Positions 40,315-55,235 of a DNA stretch of 64,000 nucleotides are shown piece after piece (position 1 is the stretch's first letter; the number at the start of each line of letters is the position of its first letter). The stretch is from Cognatilysobacter terrigena (GTDB taxonomy: Bacteria > Pseudomonadota > Gammaproteobacteria > Xanthomonadales > Xanthomonadaceae): contig NZ_SELT01000004.1 of NCBI RefSeq assembly GCF_004361065.1, positions 1-64,000 on the forward strand, given 5' to 3'. The position numbers and the translations under genes were made by a program. The notes under the pieces are model-generated. The model searched no databases and was not told the origin of the DNA. It saw nothing but the letters and a program-made list of their open reading frames with translations.

Positions 40315-40623
40315 TTGACTTCGCCACGCCTTACCAACGCCCAGATCCGGTTCCTCCGCGGCCAGGCCCACGGCCTGAAAGCGATGCTGCAGGTGGGCGG
40401 CAAGGGCGTGACCCCGGCGCTGGTGGCGGAAGTCGGTCAGGCGCTCGAGGACCACGAGCTGATCAAGGTGAAGGTGGCGGCCGAGGATCGCGAGGCGCGC
40501 GACGCGCTCGTCGACGAACTGGTCAAGGGCACCGACGCGGCACTGGTCCAGCGCATCGGCCACACCGCCGTGCTCTACCGCCAGAGCCGCGACAAGCGGC
40601 AGATCGTCCTGCCGCGGGCCTGA
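40315..40623 (+). CDS. yhbY: CRM-domain RNA-binding protein YhbY
   Basis: Product of 102 aa, a complete CRM domain: [26 protein letters not shown] (GxxG-like loop), [16 protein letters not shown], then the C-terminal strand. Binds pre-50S ribosomal particles. The TTG at 40315 fits the family's start and has GGA about 8 nt upstream; ATG 40276 in frame would add 13 residues unlike the family. Divergent from rlmE. Confidence 0.9.
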   Translation: MTSPRLTNAQIRFLRGQAHGLKAMLQVGGKGVTPALVAEVGQALEDHELIKVKVAAEDREARDALVDELVKGTDAALVQRIGHTAVLYRQSRDKRQIVLPRA

Positions 40624-40668
40624 CGCCCTTCCGACGGCGACGCGTCGACACTCCCTGCGACGGCCGGC

Positions 40669-41043
40669 ATGCAACTGACGCTCGAAAACCCCGATCACAT
40701 CAACGTCCTGCGCGGCGCCGACGGCCGCTCGGCGCTGGTGAACGACCGCCAGCTGACGACCAGCTTCATCGTGTCGCCCGAAACGCTGGTCGAAGACTGG
40801 CCGGTCGCTGCCGTCGGGCTGCTCACACCCGAACTGCTGGAACCACTGCTCGCGCTGAAGCCCGACGTCATCGTCATCGGCAGCGGTGATCGCCAGGCGT
40901 TCGCGCCGGCTGCAACGCAGGCCGCCTGCCTGCAAGCGGGCGTGGGGTTCGAGGTGATGAACAACTCGGCCGCCGCGCGGACGTATGCGGTGCTCGCAGG
41001 CGAAGGACGGCGGGTCGTCGCGGGCTTCATCCTCGGCGGTTGA
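40669..41043 (+). CDS. Mth938-like domain protein
   Basis: Product of 124 aa. The whole protein fits the Mth938/NDUFAF3-like fold (DUF498): [14 protein letters not shown], then [26 protein letters not shown] and [25 protein letters not shown]. The family is widespread and linked to respiratory complex I assembly in mitochondria; its bacterial role is unsettled. It follows yhbY by 45 bp and is probably in the same transcript. Confidence 0.85.
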   Translation: MQLTLENPDHINVLRGADGRSALVNDRQLTTSFIVSPETLVEDWPVAAVGLLTPELLEPLLALKPDVIVIGSGDRQAFAPAATQAACLQAGVGFEVMNNSAAARTYAVLAGEGRRVVAGFILGG

Positions 41044-41245
41044 TCGGCGCGGAGCGGCAGGCGCCGCGATGCGACGACGAAGAATCGTCGCGAGCGTTCG
41101 AGCGGCAGCAAAGATCCGACGCGATCGGAGCGCGTCAAGCAGCGGTCTGATCGACACGCCGGCACGTTCGCTCGCGAGAGCGATCGAATGACACCGCGGC
41201 CGCCTGCGCAGAATGCCGCGCGCCCGTTCTCTTCCGACGCCTCGA

Positions 41246-42019
41246 TTACTTCGCCGGCAGATAAAGCAGCGGATCGACCGGCTTGCCCGCGTAGCGGATC
41301 TCGAAGTGCAGCATGTCGCGCGGCGCGCCGCGGTGGCCCATCTCCGCAATCGCGTCGCCCGCCTTAACGAGCTGCCCTTCGTTGACCAGCCGCTTGCGGT
41401 TGTGGCCGTACGCCGACAGCCACTGCTCGTTGTGCTTGATGATCACGAGCTCGCCGTAGCCGACCAGCCCTGCGCCGGAATAGACGACGGTGCCATCGGC
41501 CGCCGCACGCACCGGCGAGCCTTCCTTGCCACCGATGTCGATACCCTGCTTCGTCGGCTCGCCCGGCACATAGCGCGACACGAGCGCGCCCTCGGCCGGC
41601 CAGCGCCACGCGAAACCGCTTGCAGGCGGCGCGACCACCACCGGCGGTGGTGCGGGACGCGTGTCGCGCGGAGGAGTCGCCGGTGATGTCGTCGAAGTAC
41701 GCGGCGGCGTGGTGCGCGGCGGCGTCGACACGACGCGTGTGCCGCCCGGATACAGGCGAAGCCGCTGCCCCGGATAGATCGTGTACGGCGGCGGCAACGC
41801 ATTCCATGACGCGAGATCAAGCACGCTGATGCCGTTGCGCGTCGCGATCGAATAGAGCGTGTCGCCGCGCTCGACGACGGTCGTTGCGCCGGGCTTCGGC
41901 GTCGACACACGCGGCGGACTACGCGTCGCCGACGGCTCGCGGATGACCGTACTCGAACAGCCCGCGAGCAACGCGAACAGCGCAGTCACGCTCCACATCG
42001 CGATTCGTTGCATCGTCAT
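41246..42019 (-). CDS. nlpD: NlpD-like murein hydrolase activator (LysM + M23), lipoprotein
   Basis: Product of 257 aa. Lipoprotein signal with lipobox LLAGC near residue 21, LysM domain ~50-92 ([16 protein letters not shown]), Thr/Pro linker, and a LytM/M23 domain from ~130. The domain keeps [24 protein letters not shown] but has lost the HxxxD/HxH zinc ligands in part, as in the non-catalytic activator NlpD of AmiC. Overlaps yqaA by ATGA in the surE-pcm-yqaA-nlpD operon. No rpoS follows. Confidence 0.9.
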   Translation of the reverse strand: MTMQRIAMWSVTALFALLAGCSSTVIREPSATRSPPRVSTPKPGATTVVERGDTLYSIATRNGISVLDLASWNALPPPYTIYPGQRLRLYPGGTRVVSTPPRTTPPRTSTTSPATPPRDTRPAPPPVVVAPPASGFAWRWPAEGALVSRYVPGEPTKQGIDIGGKEGSPVRAAADGTVVYSGAGLVGYGELVIIKHNEQWLSAYGHNRKRLVNEGQLVKAGDAIAEMGHRGAPRDMLHFEIRYAGKPVDPLLYLPAK

Positions 42020-42630
42020 GCCCCGTGCGCTCTCCACGCCAGTACGCCGATACCGACCACGACGATCGCCGTCGCGATCCAGCCCACCGGCTCGATGTAG
42101 CGACGCAGCTGCGCCTCCGCGCGCTCGCCGCCCATGCGGATCAGCAGCGCGAGCAGGAACACGCGCTTGCCGCGTCCCACCGCCATCGCGAGCAGGTATT
42201 GCAGCATCGGCACGCCGACGATGCCCGACGCCCACGTGAACACCTTGAGCGGGATCGGCATGAAACCGCCGAGCACGAGGAAGGTGAACACCGCCCACGG
42301 CGACTTCGCCATCTCGGCCTGCACGGTGCGGATGCCCGACTCGATCGCCGGCAGCATGCCCATGGCGGCGAAGAGCGGTTTCACCGCTTCGAAGGCGTAG
42401 TGCCCGAGCGCGTAACCGACGACCGATCCCAGCAACGAGAACACGAGGCTCACGGTCGCAAAACGGAACGCGCGACGCGGCTGGCCGACGCACATCGGCG
42501 CGAGCATCACTTCCGGCATCACCGGGAAAATGATCGCCTCGAAGAAGCTCAGCACCGCGAGGTAACGCTCGGCATGCCGATGGCGGGCCCATCCGATCGC
42601 GCGGTCGTACAACGGGGCGAAAAGCTTCAA
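42016..42630 (-). CDS. YqaA/DedA-like (SNARE-associated/VTT) membrane protein
   Basis: Product of 204 aa with 4-5 hydrophobic segments, including SFFEAIIFPVMPEVMLAPMC and GGFMPIPLKVFTWASGIVG, which match YqaA-type VTT proteins implicated in lipid scrambling/transport. The TTG start at 42630 (LKLFAPLYDRAIGW) is backed by GGAGAA 4 nt upstream; the upstream ATG at 42690 lies in the pcm coding region. Confidence 0.85.
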   Translation of the reverse strand: MKLFAPLYDRAIGWARHRHAERYLAVLSFFEAIIFPVMPEVMLAPMCVGQPRRAFRFATVSLVFSLLGSVVGYALGHYAFEAVKPLFAAMGMLPAIESGIRTVQAEMAKSPWAVFTFLVLGGFMPIPLKVFTWASGIVGVPMLQYLLAMAVGRGKRVFLLALLIRMGGERAEAQLRRYIEPVGWIATAIVVVGIGVLAWRAHGA

Positions 42631-42643
42631 GCGGTTCTCCGTA

Positions 42644-43315
42644 TCAATCCACGATGCCCGACAGGAGCGGCACGAATACGACGGGCGCAAGCACCTGCTC
42701 GTCGAAGCTGCCGTCCTCGCGCTGCCGGATGCGCACCAGCGCCTGCGCGTTCGCGGGCCCCACCGGCGCGATCAGCGTACCGCCCGACGCGAGTTGCGCC
42801 TTCAGGGCATCGACCAGCGCCGGCGCGCCCGCAGTGACGAGAATCGCATCGAACGGCGCGTTTTCGGGCCAGCCGATGCGGCCGTCGTCGTGCTTCGTGC
42901 GCACCGTCATGCCGAGCTGGCGCAAACGCTTGCGCGCGACGCGCAACAGCTCGCCGATGCGTTCGACCGTGTGCACCTCGAGACCCAGCGCCGCAAGCAC
43001 TGCGGCCTGGTAGCCCGAACCGGTGCCGATCTCCAGCACCTTCTTCGGGCTCGTTTCGAGCAGTGCCTCGGTCATGCGCGCGACGACCCACGGCTGCGAG
43101 ATCGTCTGGCCGTGACCGATCGGCAGCGCGGTGTCTTCGTACGCGCGCGACGCGAGCACTTCGTCGACGAACAGATGACGTGGCACCGTGCGGATCGCGT
43201 TCAGCACGCGCTCGTCGACGATGCCGTTGGCGCGCAGGCGCTCGACCAGTCGGTCGCGCACGCGCTGCGACGTCAGGCCACTGCCGGTGGTCTCCGGCTT
43301 CATGTTCATGCGCAT
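42644..43315 (-). CDS. pcm: protein-L-isoaspartate O-methyltransferase
   Basis: Repairs isoaspartyl residues in aged proteins using SAM. Product of 223 aa with [16 protein letters not shown] (motif I), [25 protein letters not shown] (substrate site) and APVGP. It starts 2 bp after surE (TGA-CG-ATG), preserving the surE-pcm pair. Confidence 0.96.
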   Translation of the reverse strand: MRMNMKPETTGSGLTSQRVRDRLVERLRANGIVDERVLNAIRTVPRHLFVDEVLASRAYEDTALPIGHGQTISQPWVVARMTEALLETSPKKVLEIGTGSGYQAAVLAALGLEVHTVERIGELLRVARKRLRQLGMTVRTKHDDGRIGWPENAPFDAILVTAGAPALVDALKAQLASGGTLIAPVGPANAQALVRIRQREDGSFDEQVLAPVVFVPLLSGIVD

Positions 43316-43317
43316 CG

Positions 43318-44103
43318 TCACGCCTCCGACTTCAGGCGCAGCGTGTCGGCGAGCCCACCGACCCAGCCGGCGACCTGCTCCAGCGCCTGGAAGCGCGTGA
43401 GGTCGACATGGATCGGCGTGATCGACACGCAACCGCGTCGCACGGCGTGGAAATCGGTGCCGGGACCGGCGTCCTGCTCGGCACCGGCCGCGCCGATCCA
43501 GTACCACTGGCGACCGCGCGGGTCGACCTGCGATACGCAGGCTTCCGCACGGTGGCGATTGCCGAGGCGGCCGACCTCGAAGCCGGCCAGCGCATCCCAC
43601 GGCACGTCGGGCACGTTGACGTTGAGGATGGTGTCGGCCGGTAGCGGGTCGACCGACAGTCGCGCCACGAGCTCGACCGCCGCCCGCGCGGCCGTTTCGT
43701 AATGACGCCCGACGTGATCTGCCGTGGCGAGCGACACCGCGATCGCCGGCAGGCCCAGGAAGCGGCCTTCCATCGCCGCAGCGACGGTGCCGGAATAGAT
43801 CACGTCGTCACCGAGGTTCGCCGTGTTGTTGATGCCCGACACGACGATGTCCGGCTCCTCGTCGAGCATGCCCGTCAGCGCGACATGCACGCAGTCGGTG
43901 GGCGTGCCGTGGACGCGCCAGGTCTGCGCGTCCTGCTGGATCACGCGCACCGGCATGTCGAGGGTGAGGGAATTGCTCGCGCCGGAGCGGTCGCGATCGG
44001 GCGCGACGGTGATGACGCTATGGCCGGCGGCGCGCAGGTGCTCCGCGAGGACGCGGATGCCCGGCGCGTCGACGCCGTCGTCGTTGCTGATGAGGACTCG
44101 CAT
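43318..44103 (-). CDS. surE: 5'/3'-nucleotidase SurE
   Basis: Metal-dependent survival nucleotidase. Product of 261 aa, beginning [15 protein letters not shown] with metal ligands Asp8/Asp9, RSGASNS (Ser ligand), and [12 protein letters not shown] (Asn ligand). First gene of surE-pcm-yqaA-nlpD. A TATCAT box lies about 50 nt upstream in the region shared with the divergent smr gene. Confidence 0.96.
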   Translation of the reverse strand: MRVLISNDDGVDAPGIRVLAEHLRAAGHSVITVAPDRDRSGASNSLTLDMPVRVIQQDAQTWRVHGTPTDCVHVALTGMLDEEPDIVVSGINNTANLGDDVIYSGTVAAAMEGRFLGLPAIAVSLATADHVGRHYETAARAAVELVARLSVDPLPADTILNVNVPDVPWDALAGFEVGRLGNRHRAEACVSQVDPRGRQWYWIGAAGAEQDAGPGTDFHAVRRGCVSITPIHVDLTRFQALEQVAGWVGGLADTLRLKSEA

Positions 44104-44225
44104 TCGAACTCGGTGCGCCGGGTGGAGGAACCGCCGGCGACGGCGGGGACTCATGATAGCCGAACGTCCCGGCCGCCCATTCGCGCGATGAAGACGTCGT
44201 CGCAGCGCGCCGCGCGCCCGGCGTT

Positions 44226-44231
44226 TACGCT
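44226..44231 (+). promoter_or_regulatory. -10-like box 6 nt before the smr ATG
   Basis: TACGCT, 6 nt, ATG 44238, with no SD. This suggests a leaderless transcript; no good -35. Confidence 0.4.
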
Positions 44232-44237
44232 GGCGGC

Positions 44238-44786
44238 ATGGGCGAGAGCGATCCACGCGACGACGATTCGGAACTGTTCCGGCAGGCGGTGGGCCCCGTG
44301 CGCCCGGTCGAGGCGCCGCCCCTGCCGCCGACCGCGCCGAAGCCGCGTCCCCGCGCACGCATGGCCGAACAGGACGAAGCCGCCGCGGCGAGCGAATTCC
44401 GCCTCGCGCTGGACGAGCAACTGCTCGGCGCCGGCGACGTGCTCAGCCATCGCGACGAACGCCTTCCGCCCGCCGTCTTCCAGCGCCTCAAGCGCGGCGA
44501 GCTGTCGGCGCAGGATGAACTCGACCTGCACGGGCTCGACGCGCGCCAGGCGCAGTCGCTGCTGCGCGCGTTCCTCGCGGACGCGCGCAAACACGGCGTC
44601 GGCTGCGTGCGCATCATCCACGGCAAGGGACGCGGCGCCGCGGAACTCGACAGCAGCGGCGCGCCGCTGCTCAAGAACATGGTCGACCGCGTGCTACGCC
44701 AGCGCGCGGACGTGCTGGGCTTCCATTCCGCGCCGCCCGCACAGGGCGGGACGGGCGCGGTCGTGGTCGTGCTGGCGAAGCGTTAG
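44238..44786 (+). CDS. Smr-domain nuclease-like protein
   Basis: Product of 182 aa. Acidic/Pro-rich N-terminal 90 residues, then an Smr domain (~93-182) with [20 protein letters not shown] (DLHG motif) and [10 protein letters not shown] (HGKG motif), the MutS2-type nicking endonuclease folds of SmrA/SmrB. SmrB-type proteins cut mRNA at collided ribosomes. Inserted in plus orientation between surE and truD, which are adjacent in many relatives. Its last 4 bp overlap the next, convergent gene. Confidence 0.9.
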   Translation: MGESDPRDDDSELFRQAVGPVRPVEAPPLPPTAPKPRPRARMAEQDEAAAASEFRLALDEQLLGAGDVLSHRDERLPPAVFQRLKRGELSAQDELDLHGLDARQAQSLLRAFLADARKHGVGCVRIIHGKGRGAAELDSSGAPLLKNMVDRVLRQRADVLGFHSAPPAQGGTGAVVVVLAKR

Positions 44787-45019
44787 CGAGGCGGCTTCGC
44801 GGCGTGCTTCAGCGGCGGATTCACCCATTCGACATGAATGCCACGCGTCAGCGCCTGCTGATTGATGCGTGCGATGTACTCGCCGTCCTGCTGAGCAAGC
44901 ACCGAGCTCGATGCCCGGGGTGAAACGTAGGTGGACGCGGACGAATCGTGCGTGCTCGCGCAGCCGGCGGCACTGCCGGCGAGGAGAACGACCAGGAATG
45001 CGGAACGCATTGCGGACAT
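44783..45019 (-). CDS. small lipoprotein, 78 aa
   Basis: Signal MSAMRSAFLVVLLAGSAAGC with lipobox Cys at 20, then a short mature chain (YIARINQQALTRGIHVEWVNPPLKH). It starts at 45019 behind a strong AAGGAGG. Function unknown. Convergent overlap with the smr gene by 4 bp; it lies 112 bp downstream of truD and may be the last gene of that operon. Confidence 0.7.
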   Translation of the reverse strand: MSAMRSAFLVVLLAGSAAGCASTHDSSASTYVSPRASSSVLAQQDGEYIARINQQALTRGIHVEWVNPPLKHAAKPPR

Positions 45020-45131
45020 AGACCCTCCTTCGGACGTCAACGCGGCGTCCGCCCCCATGGCGGGCGTCGAAGCGGTTATACGCCCGCGCTACCAGCGCCG
45101 CATGTGACGGCTGGCCGCGTTCGACGAACGG

Positions 45132-46172
45132 TCAGTCGGGCCGACGGGACGCCGCGGCGACGTCGCCCAACGCGTCGAGCACGCAGGTCGCGTAAGCACC
45201 TGGCGGCAGCGCAAAACGCAGTTCGAGCACGCGATCGGACGCCCATGCCCAGTCGAGATCGGCCGGACGAAGCCTGAGCGCGCGTCGCTCCTGTTCGAGC
45301 CCTGCGCGCTCCAATCCCTCGCGCAGCGCCGGACCGTTGTCCGCATCCAAGCAGGCCTGCTCGAGATCGCGACATTCGCCGGTGGTGCGCAACGTGCCGC
45401 GGCCCCACAGCGGACCCGTCGGATGAATGTCGAATGTCGCCAACCGCTCCGCGAGCGCGTCGTCGAACGGCTCCGGTCCGAACACGCTGCGGCGGCCGTC
45501 GAGCATCCAGACCTCGCCGTCCAGGGGCGTGTCCCAGCAGCGCCGACGCACGCGTTCGGCAAGTACGCGGTTGAAAAGCTCCGATCGTGCTGCCGACAGC
45601 AGCAGGCTTCGGTCCTCGCGACGGACGCGACGGCCGGCGAACATCGCGAGCGCCTGCTCGACGTTATCGCCGGCGCGGCCGAACCGCTGCTCGCCGAAGT
45701 AGTTGGGCACGCCGCGCGTTGCGATGAGCGACAGGCGCTCATCGATCGCGCCGACATCACCGTCGACATCGCGCAGCGTGAGGATGAAACGGTTGCCGGC
45801 GAGCGCGCCGCGCGGGAGCTTGCGTGCGTGGCGCGTCGACGAAAGCACGCGCAACGACGCACCTTCCAGCGCGGCCACATCCGGCGATTCGCGCCCCGGC
45901 AGATGCACGGTGAAGCGCTGTCGCGTCACTGCGTGCCGATCCTTCAGGCCTGCATAACCGATGGCGACGTCCTTGACGCCCGCCCACTCCGCGATGCGCC
46001 GCGCCGCGAATGCCGTGTTGAGGCCGCGCTTTTCGATCTCGAGCAGCAGGTGTTCGCCGCTGCCGGTCGGCTCGAAGCCGGCAATTTCCTCGACAACGAA
46101 ATCGTCCGGCGTGGCGCGGAACGTCGCGGTGAGCACGGACGGGCCGTGCGCGCGCGGCAAGTCGGTCGTCAT
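45132..46172 (-). CDS. truD: tRNA pseudouridine(13) synthase
   Basis: Product of 346 aa with the TruD signature ([15 protein letters not shown]-like: [14 protein letters not shown], catalytic Asp) and [10 protein letters not shown]. The TRUD insertion domain is present. The start ATG 46172 overlaps the ispF stop by one base (TGATG). Confidence 0.95.
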   Translation of the reverse strand: MTTDLPRAHGPSVLTATFRATPDDFVVEEIAGFEPTGSGEHLLLEIEKRGLNTAFAARRIAEWAGVKDVAIGYAGLKDRHAVTRQRFTVHLPGRESPDVAALEGASLRVLSSTRHARKLPRGALAGNRFILTLRDVDGDVGAIDERLSLIATRGVPNYFGEQRFGRAGDNVEQALAMFAGRRVRREDRSLLLSAARSELFNRVLAERVRRRCWDTPLDGEVWMLDGRRSVFGPEPFDDALAERLATFDIHPTGPLWGRGTLRTTGECRDLEQACLDADNGPALREGLERAGLEQERRALRLRPADLDWAWASDRVLELRFALPPGAYATCVLDALGDVAAASRRPD

Positions 46173-46651
46173 CAGATCGACTCGAGCAGGCAGACCGCCA
46201 TCGCGGCGATGCCCTCTTCGCGACCGGTAAAACCCAACCGTTCGGTCGTCGTCGCCTTGACGCTCACAGCGTCGACTTCGATACCGAGATCCCCCGCGAT
46301 GAGCTCGCGCATGGCCTGCGCATGCGGACCGACCTTCGGACGCTCGGCAAGCACCGTCGCATCGACATTGACGACCCGGAATCCGCGCTCCGCGGCGAGC
46401 GACACGCAACGGCGCACGAACGCACGACTGTCCGTATCGCGCCACCGCTCGTCGCTCGGCGGAAAATGGCGGCCGATGTCGCCGAGCGCCAGCGCGCCGA
46501 GGATCGCGTCGCACAGCGCATGCAGCACCACGTCGCCGTCGGAGTGCGCGACGACACCGCGGCTGTGCGGAATGCGGACGCCGCCGAGCATGACGTGGTC
46601 GCCGTCGCCGAATGCATGGACGTCGAAACCCTGGCCGATGCGAATGCTCAT
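46172..46651 (-). CDS. ispF: 2-C-methyl-D-erythritol 2,4-cyclodiphosphate synthase
   Basis: MEP-pathway zinc enzyme. Product of 159 aa with GQGFDVHAF (Asp, His ligands), [19 protein letters not shown] and [18 protein letters not shown]. Coupled to ispD by ATGA and to truD by one base. Confidence 0.97.
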   Translation of the reverse strand: MSIRIGQGFDVHAFGDGDHVMLGGVRIPHSRGVVAHSDGDVVLHALCDAILGALALGDIGRHFPPSDERWRDTDSRAFVRRCVSLAAERGFRVVNVDATVLAERPKVGPHAQAMRELIAGDLGIEVDAVSVKATTTERLGFTGREEGIAAMAVCLLESI

Positions 46652-47355
46652 GCGCGCTCCCGGTTCGCTCGGCTCGAAAGCAGATGGTCGACGAGCGCAC
46701 GGTCGGCCGGCGTCGTCACCTTGATATTGTCGTCGCGGCCTTCGACCATGCGGGGGCGACGGCCCATGCGTTCGAGCGCCATTGCTTCATCCGTAACGAG
46801 AGTGCCAGCGTCGCGTGCGCTTTCGAGCGCTTCGCGCAGCACGTCGAGGCGCGCGGCCTGCGGGGTCAACGCGCGCCATAGGCGCTCGCGAGGCTCGGTG
46901 CCCGCGCTGCGGCCGTCGTCGTCGATACGCTTGAGCGTGTCGCGTACCGGTGCGGCGAGCAGCGCGCCGTGCCCGTCCTGCAATGCGGCGTCGATCAGGC
47001 GATCGAGGTCGCGCGTGTCCAGGTTGGGGCGTGCGGCATCGTGCACGAGCACGAGCACGTCCTCGCCCGCGACCGGCGCGAGCGCCTGTAGCGCCGCCAG
47101 CACCGACGCCGCGCGATCGGCGCCGCCGATGCACGAATGCACCGGCTTGCCGCGTCGCGCTGTCCAGCCGGGCCAGTGCGTGTCGCCTGCGCCCAACGCG
47201 ACCATCGCTCCGGCGACACGCGGATGCGACAGCAAGGCGTCCAGCGCGTGCGCGATCAGCGATTGCCCGGCGACCTCGAGGTACTGCTTGGGAATGTCGC
47301 CACCGAAACGGCTGCCGCTGCCCGCGGCCGGCACCACGGCCCAGATCGCCGTCAT
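46648..47355 (-). CDS. ispD: 2-C-methyl-D-erythritol 4-phosphate cytidylyltransferase
   Basis: MEP-pathway enzyme. Product of 235 aa with [20 protein letters not shown] (CTP-binding), VHDAARPN and TDEAMALE. Shares an ATGA with ftsB upstream and ispF downstream. Confidence 0.96.
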   Translation of the reverse strand: MTAIWAVVPAAGSGSRFGGDIPKQYLEVAGQSLIAHALDALLSHPRVAGAMVALGAGDTHWPGWTARRGKPVHSCIGGADRAASVLAALQALAPVAGEDVLVLVHDAARPNLDTRDLDRLIDAALQDGHGALLAAPVRDTLKRIDDDGRSAGTEPRERLWRALTPQAARLDVLREALESARDAGTLVTDEAMALERMGRRPRMVEGRDDNIKVTTPADRALVDHLLSSRANRERA

Positions 47356-47696
47356 GGCGTCGCCGGCGCGGTATCCGCGGTCGCCGGCTTCGGCTGCGTC
47401 TGCGCGTTCTCGACGACGCGATAGAACACCTCGCCCGGCTTGATCATGCCGAGTTCGCTGCGCGCGCGATCCTCGACGGCCGCCTCGCCCGACTTGAGGT
47501 CTTCCACTTCGGCAGCCAGCGCATCGTTGCGCTGGCGAAGACCGCCGTTTTCATGCGCCTGCGCGTCGACCTGGCGCTGCAGCGTGTCCACCGCTTCGCG
47601 GCCGCCCTCGCCGCGCCACAGCCGTGTCTGCAGGCCCACCAGCAGCAGTGCCAGCAGGCTGATCAGGATCAGCAGGCCGTAGCGCGTTCGCGCCAT
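47352..47696 (-). CDS. ftsB: cell division protein FtsB
   Basis: Product of 114 aa. Single transmembrane helix (~7-24) followed by a coiled coil (LQRQVDAQAHENGGLRQRNDALAAEVEDLKSG) and the GEVFYRV segment. Links FtsL/FtsQ in the divisome. The C-terminal tail (~95-114) is Pro/Thr/Ala-rich and longer than in E. coli FtsB. The gene is 3 bp after eno. Confidence 0.92.
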   Translation of the reverse strand: MARTRYGLLILISLLALLLVGLQTRLWRGEGGREAVDTLQRQVDAQAHENGGLRQRNDALAAEVEDLKSGEAAVEDRARSELGMIKPGEVFYRVVENAQTQPKPATADTAPATP

Positions 47697-47699
47697 CGA

Positions 47700-49490
<1,791 letters not shown>

Positions 49491-49494
<4 letters not shown>

Positions 49495-50330
49495 GAAGCG
49501 TATTCCGACTCGAGGAAACCGTTGCGCTTGGTTACTTCGTCGAGCTGCTTCAGCGTTTCCAGCAGCGCGCGCATCTTCGGCAGCGGCCACGCGTTCGGAC
49601 CGTCGGACAACGCCTTCGATGGATCCGGATGCGTCTCCATGAAGATGCCGTCGATACCGACCGCCATCGCCGCGCGCGCGAGCACGGGCACGTGCTGCCG
49701 CTGACCGCCGCTCGACGTGCCCTGCCCGCCGGGCAGCTGCACGGAATGCGTCGCGTCGAACACGACCGGGCAACCGGTTTCGCGCATCACCGCGAGCGAA
49801 CGCATGTCGCTCACGAGGTTGTTGTAGCCGAAGCTCGCGCCGCGCTCGCACACCATGATCTGCTGATTGCCGGTCGACTTCGCTTTCTCGACCACGGGCT
49901 TCATGTCCCACGGCGCGAGGAACTGGCCCTTCTTGATGTTGACCGGCTTGCCCGCGGCGCAGACGTTGCGGATGAAGTCGGTCTGACGCACGAGGAACGC
50001 TGGCGTCTGCAGCACGTCCACTACGCTCGCGACCTCGTCGATCGGCGTGTACTCGTGCACATCGGTAAGCACCGGCAGGTCCAGCTGGCGCTTCACTTCC
50101 GACAGCACCTTCAGGCCCTCTTCCATGCCGGGGCCGCGGAAACCGGACATCGACGTGCGGTTCGCCTTGTCGAAGCTCGACTTGAAGATGAAAGGAATGC
50201 CGAGCTCGGAGGTGATCTCCTTGAGGCGACCCGCCGTCTCCATCTGCAGTTCCATCGATTCGATGACGCAGGGACCGGCGATCAGGAAGAACGGCTTGTC
50301 GAGGCCGACCTCGAATCCGCAGAGGTTCAT
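49491..50330 (-). CDS. kdsA: 3-deoxy-8-phosphooctulonate (KDO-8-P) synthase
   Basis: Condenses PEP with arabinose-5-phosphate for the LPS inner core. Product of 279 aa: [12 protein letters not shown] (PEP site), [18 protein letters not shown] and TDVHE. It has the features of the metal-independent type (Asn where class II has Cys is not resolved by eye). Follows pyrG by 70 bp, the usual order. Confidence 0.96.
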
Positions 50331-50400
50331 GGGTGACTCCGAAACGTGGGGACGCGCGCATCGCGCATCGCACGGAAAGACGGAACGCAGGCGATGCGCA

Positions 50401-52927
<2,527 letters not shown>

Positions 52928-53084
52928 GGAGCCTCCTTGAGGGGGTACCGGGACGGCCCGGGGGAGTGCCGTCATCCGGGCCGCGACCCTACGGACCCGC
53001 CCCGTAGCCCCCACGTGAAAAGGAAGCTAAAGCGGCAACAAGTTGTTCAGCTTCGAGCGTCCGAGCGGGTGCGACGCCCTCTGT

Positions 53085-53090
53085 TAGCAT
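53085..53090 (+). promoter_or_regulatory. -10-like box 8 nt before the parE ATG
   Basis: TAGCAT, 8 nt, ATG 53099, no SD. A start of transcription at about 53097-53099 would give a leaderless or near-leaderless message. Confidence 0.4.
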
Positions 53091-53098
53091 TTCGACTA

Positions 53099-55009
53099 AT
53101 GAACAAGCGATATAACGCCGCCGACATCGAGGTGCTCTCCGGGCTGGACCCGGTCAAGCGCCGCCCGGGCATGTACACGGACACCGCCCGCCCCAACCAC
53201 CTCGCACAGGAAGTCATCGACAACTCGGTCGACGAAGCCCTGGGCGGGCATGCCAAGACCATCGAGGTCACGCTGCATACCGACGGCAGCTGCTCGGTCA
53301 GCGACGACGGCCGCGGCATGCCGGTCGACATCCACCCCGAGGAGAAGATCCCGGGCGTCGAGCTCATCCTCACCCGCCTGCACGCCGGCGGTAAGTTCAG
53401 CGGCAACAACTACACGTTCTCGGGCGGCCTGCATGGCGTCGGCGTGAGCGTGGTGAACGCGCTGTCGAAGCATGTCGACGTGCGCATCAAGCGCGACGGC
53501 AACGAATACCGGATGACGTTCAAGGACGGCTTCCGCGATTCCAAGCTCGAGGTGATCGGCACCGTCGGCAAGAAGAACACCGGCACGCGCGTGCAGTTCT
53601 GGCCGGATCCGAAATATTTCGACACGCCCAAGATCAACGCGCGCGCGCTGCGCCACCTCCTGCGTGCGAAGGCGGTGCTGTGCCCCGGCCTGACGGTGCG
53701 CCTGATCGACGAAGCCACGGGTGAGCGCGACGAGTGGTATTTCGAGGACGGCCTGCGCGACTACCTCAAGGGTGAACTCGGCGAGCGCGAGGTGCTGCCG
53801 TCGCAGCTGTTCGTCGGCTCGCTGACGAAGGAGACCGAAGTCGTCGACTGGGCGGCCGCGTGGGTGCCCGAAGGCGACCTCGTGCAGGAAAGCTACGTCA
53901 ACCTGATCCCGACCGCGCAGCACGGTACGCACGTCAACGGCCTGCGCACCGGTTTCACCGATGCGCTGCGCGAGTTCTGCGATTTCCGCAACCTGCTGCC
54001 GCGTGGCGTGAAGCTCGCGCCGGAAGACGTGTGGGATCGCGTCGCGTTCGTGCTGTCGATCAAGATGACCGACCCGCAGTTCTCCGGTCAGACGAAAGAA
54101 CGCCTGTCGTCGCGCCAGGCCGCGGGCTTCGTCGAATCCGCCGCGCACGATGCGTTCTCGCTGTGGCTGAACCAGCATGTCGATCTCGGCATGCGCATCG
54201 CGCAGCTGGCGATCGAACGCGCTGCCGCGCGCCTGAAGAGCGAGAAGGTCGTCCTGCGCAAGAAGGTGACGCAGGGGCCTGCGCTGCCGGGCAAGCTCGC
54301 CGACTGCGCATCGCAGGATCTCTCGCGCACGGAGCTGTTCCTCGTCGAAGGTGATTCGGCAGGCGGCAGCGCGCGCCAGGCGCGCGAGAAGGACTTCCAG
54401 GCGATCCTTCCGCTGCGCGGCAAGATCCTCAACACGTGGGAAGTCGCATCCGGCGGCGTGCTCGCCTCGCAGGAAGTGCACGACCTCGCCGTCGCGATCG
54501 GTTGCGACCCCGGCAAGGACGATCTCTCGGGCCTGCGCTACGGCAAGGTCGTGATCCTCGCCGACGCCGACTCCGACGGCCTGCACATCGCGACGCTGCT
54601 GTCCGCGTTGTTCCTCCGCCACTTCCCGGCGCTGGTACGCGAAGGCCACGTGTTCGTCGCCATGCCGCCACTGTTCCGCGTCGACGTCGGCAAGCAGGTC
54701 TTCTACGCGCTCGACGAGGAAGAGAAGCGCATCCTCATCGACCGCATCGAACGCGATCGCGCTGCCAAGAAGAAGGGCACGCCGACCGGCGCCATCTCCG
54801 TCACCCGCTTCAAGGGCCTCGGCGAGATGAACCCCGAACAGCTGCGCGAGTCGACGATGCACCCCGACACGCGCCGCCTGGTGCAGCTCACCGTCGACGA
54901 CAACGACGCAACGCTCGCGCTGATGGACATGCTGCTCGCGAAGAAGCGCGCGTCCGACCGCAAGGCGTGGCTGGAGAGCAAGGGCGATCTGGCGACGCTG
55001 GAGGTTTGA
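53099..55009 (+). CDS. parE: DNA topoisomerase IV subunit B
   Basis: ATPase subunit of the chromosome decatenase. Product of 636 aa, GHKL ATPase with EVIDNSVDEALGG, DDGRGMPVDIHPEE and GGLHGVGVSVVNALS, and the TOPRIM part with LFLVEGDSAGG and DADSDGLHI. Length and PxK-type motifs (KGLGEMNPEQL) fit ParE rather than GyrB (which is ~800 aa). Start ATG 53099; a huge upstream frame is shadow. parC is not in the window. Confidence 0.95.
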   Translation: MNKRYNAADIEVLSGLDPVKRRPGMYTDTARPNHLAQEVIDNSVDEALGGHAKTIEVTLHTDGSCSVSDDGRGMPVDIHPEEKIPGVELILTRLHAGGKFSGNNYTFSGGLHGVGVSVVNALSKHVDVRIKRDGNEYRMTFKDGFRDSKLEVIGTVGKKNTGTRVQFWPDPKYFDTPKINARALRHLLRAKAVLCPGLTVRLIDEATGERDEWYFEDGLRDYLKGELGEREVLPSQLFVGSLTKETEVVDWAAAWVPEGDLVQESYVNLIPTAQHGTHVNGLRTGFTDALREFCDFRNLLPRGVKLAPEDVWDRVAFVLSIKMTDPQFSGQTKERLSSRQAAGFVESAAHDAFSLWLNQHVDLGMRIAQLAIERAAARLKSEKVVLRKKVTQGPALPGKLADCASQDLSRTELFLVEGDSAGGSARQAREKDFQAILPLRGKILNTWEVASGGVLASQEVHDLAVAIGCDPGKDDLSGLRYGKVVILADADSDGLHIATLLSALFLRHFPALVREGHVFVAMPPLFRVDVGKQVFYALDEEEKRILIDRIERDRAAKKKGTPTGAISVTRFKGLGEMNPEQLRESTMHPDTRRLVQLTVDDNDATLALMDMLLAKKRASDRKAWLESKGDLATLEV

Positions 55010-55235
55010 GGTTCACCGCGTCCCGGCGGAGAAGACGCGGTTTCCGGCCTTCTCCGCGACGCCTGTGATGCATCCGTCAACGCTCGCTCGCGGCAGGCCC
55101 CTGCAAGCGGTCAGGGCGTCGTCCGCTCGACAGCAACGCGTTCACGTCAAGACGCTTCGCATCTGATGAATGTTGTCCGTCGGCCAGGCCGGCCGTGGAC
55201 TCCTCCGTCATCGTCGATCGGCGAAGGTGACGCCC

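Noticed and set aside
41044-41245. Small hairpins (e.g. CGACGA...TCGTCG, TCGCTC...GAGCGA) as an sRNA or terminator
   Set aside because: Stems are only 6 bp without T-runs or promoter; expected by chance in this composition.
53096-54862. 588-aa minus-strand frame opposite parE
   Set aside because: Shadow of a well-defined gene, no start signal or motif.
55010-55235. Possible toxin gene beside the orphan antitoxin
   Set aside because: All six frames between parE and the antitoxin were read; none gives a protein resembling a RES or other toxin.
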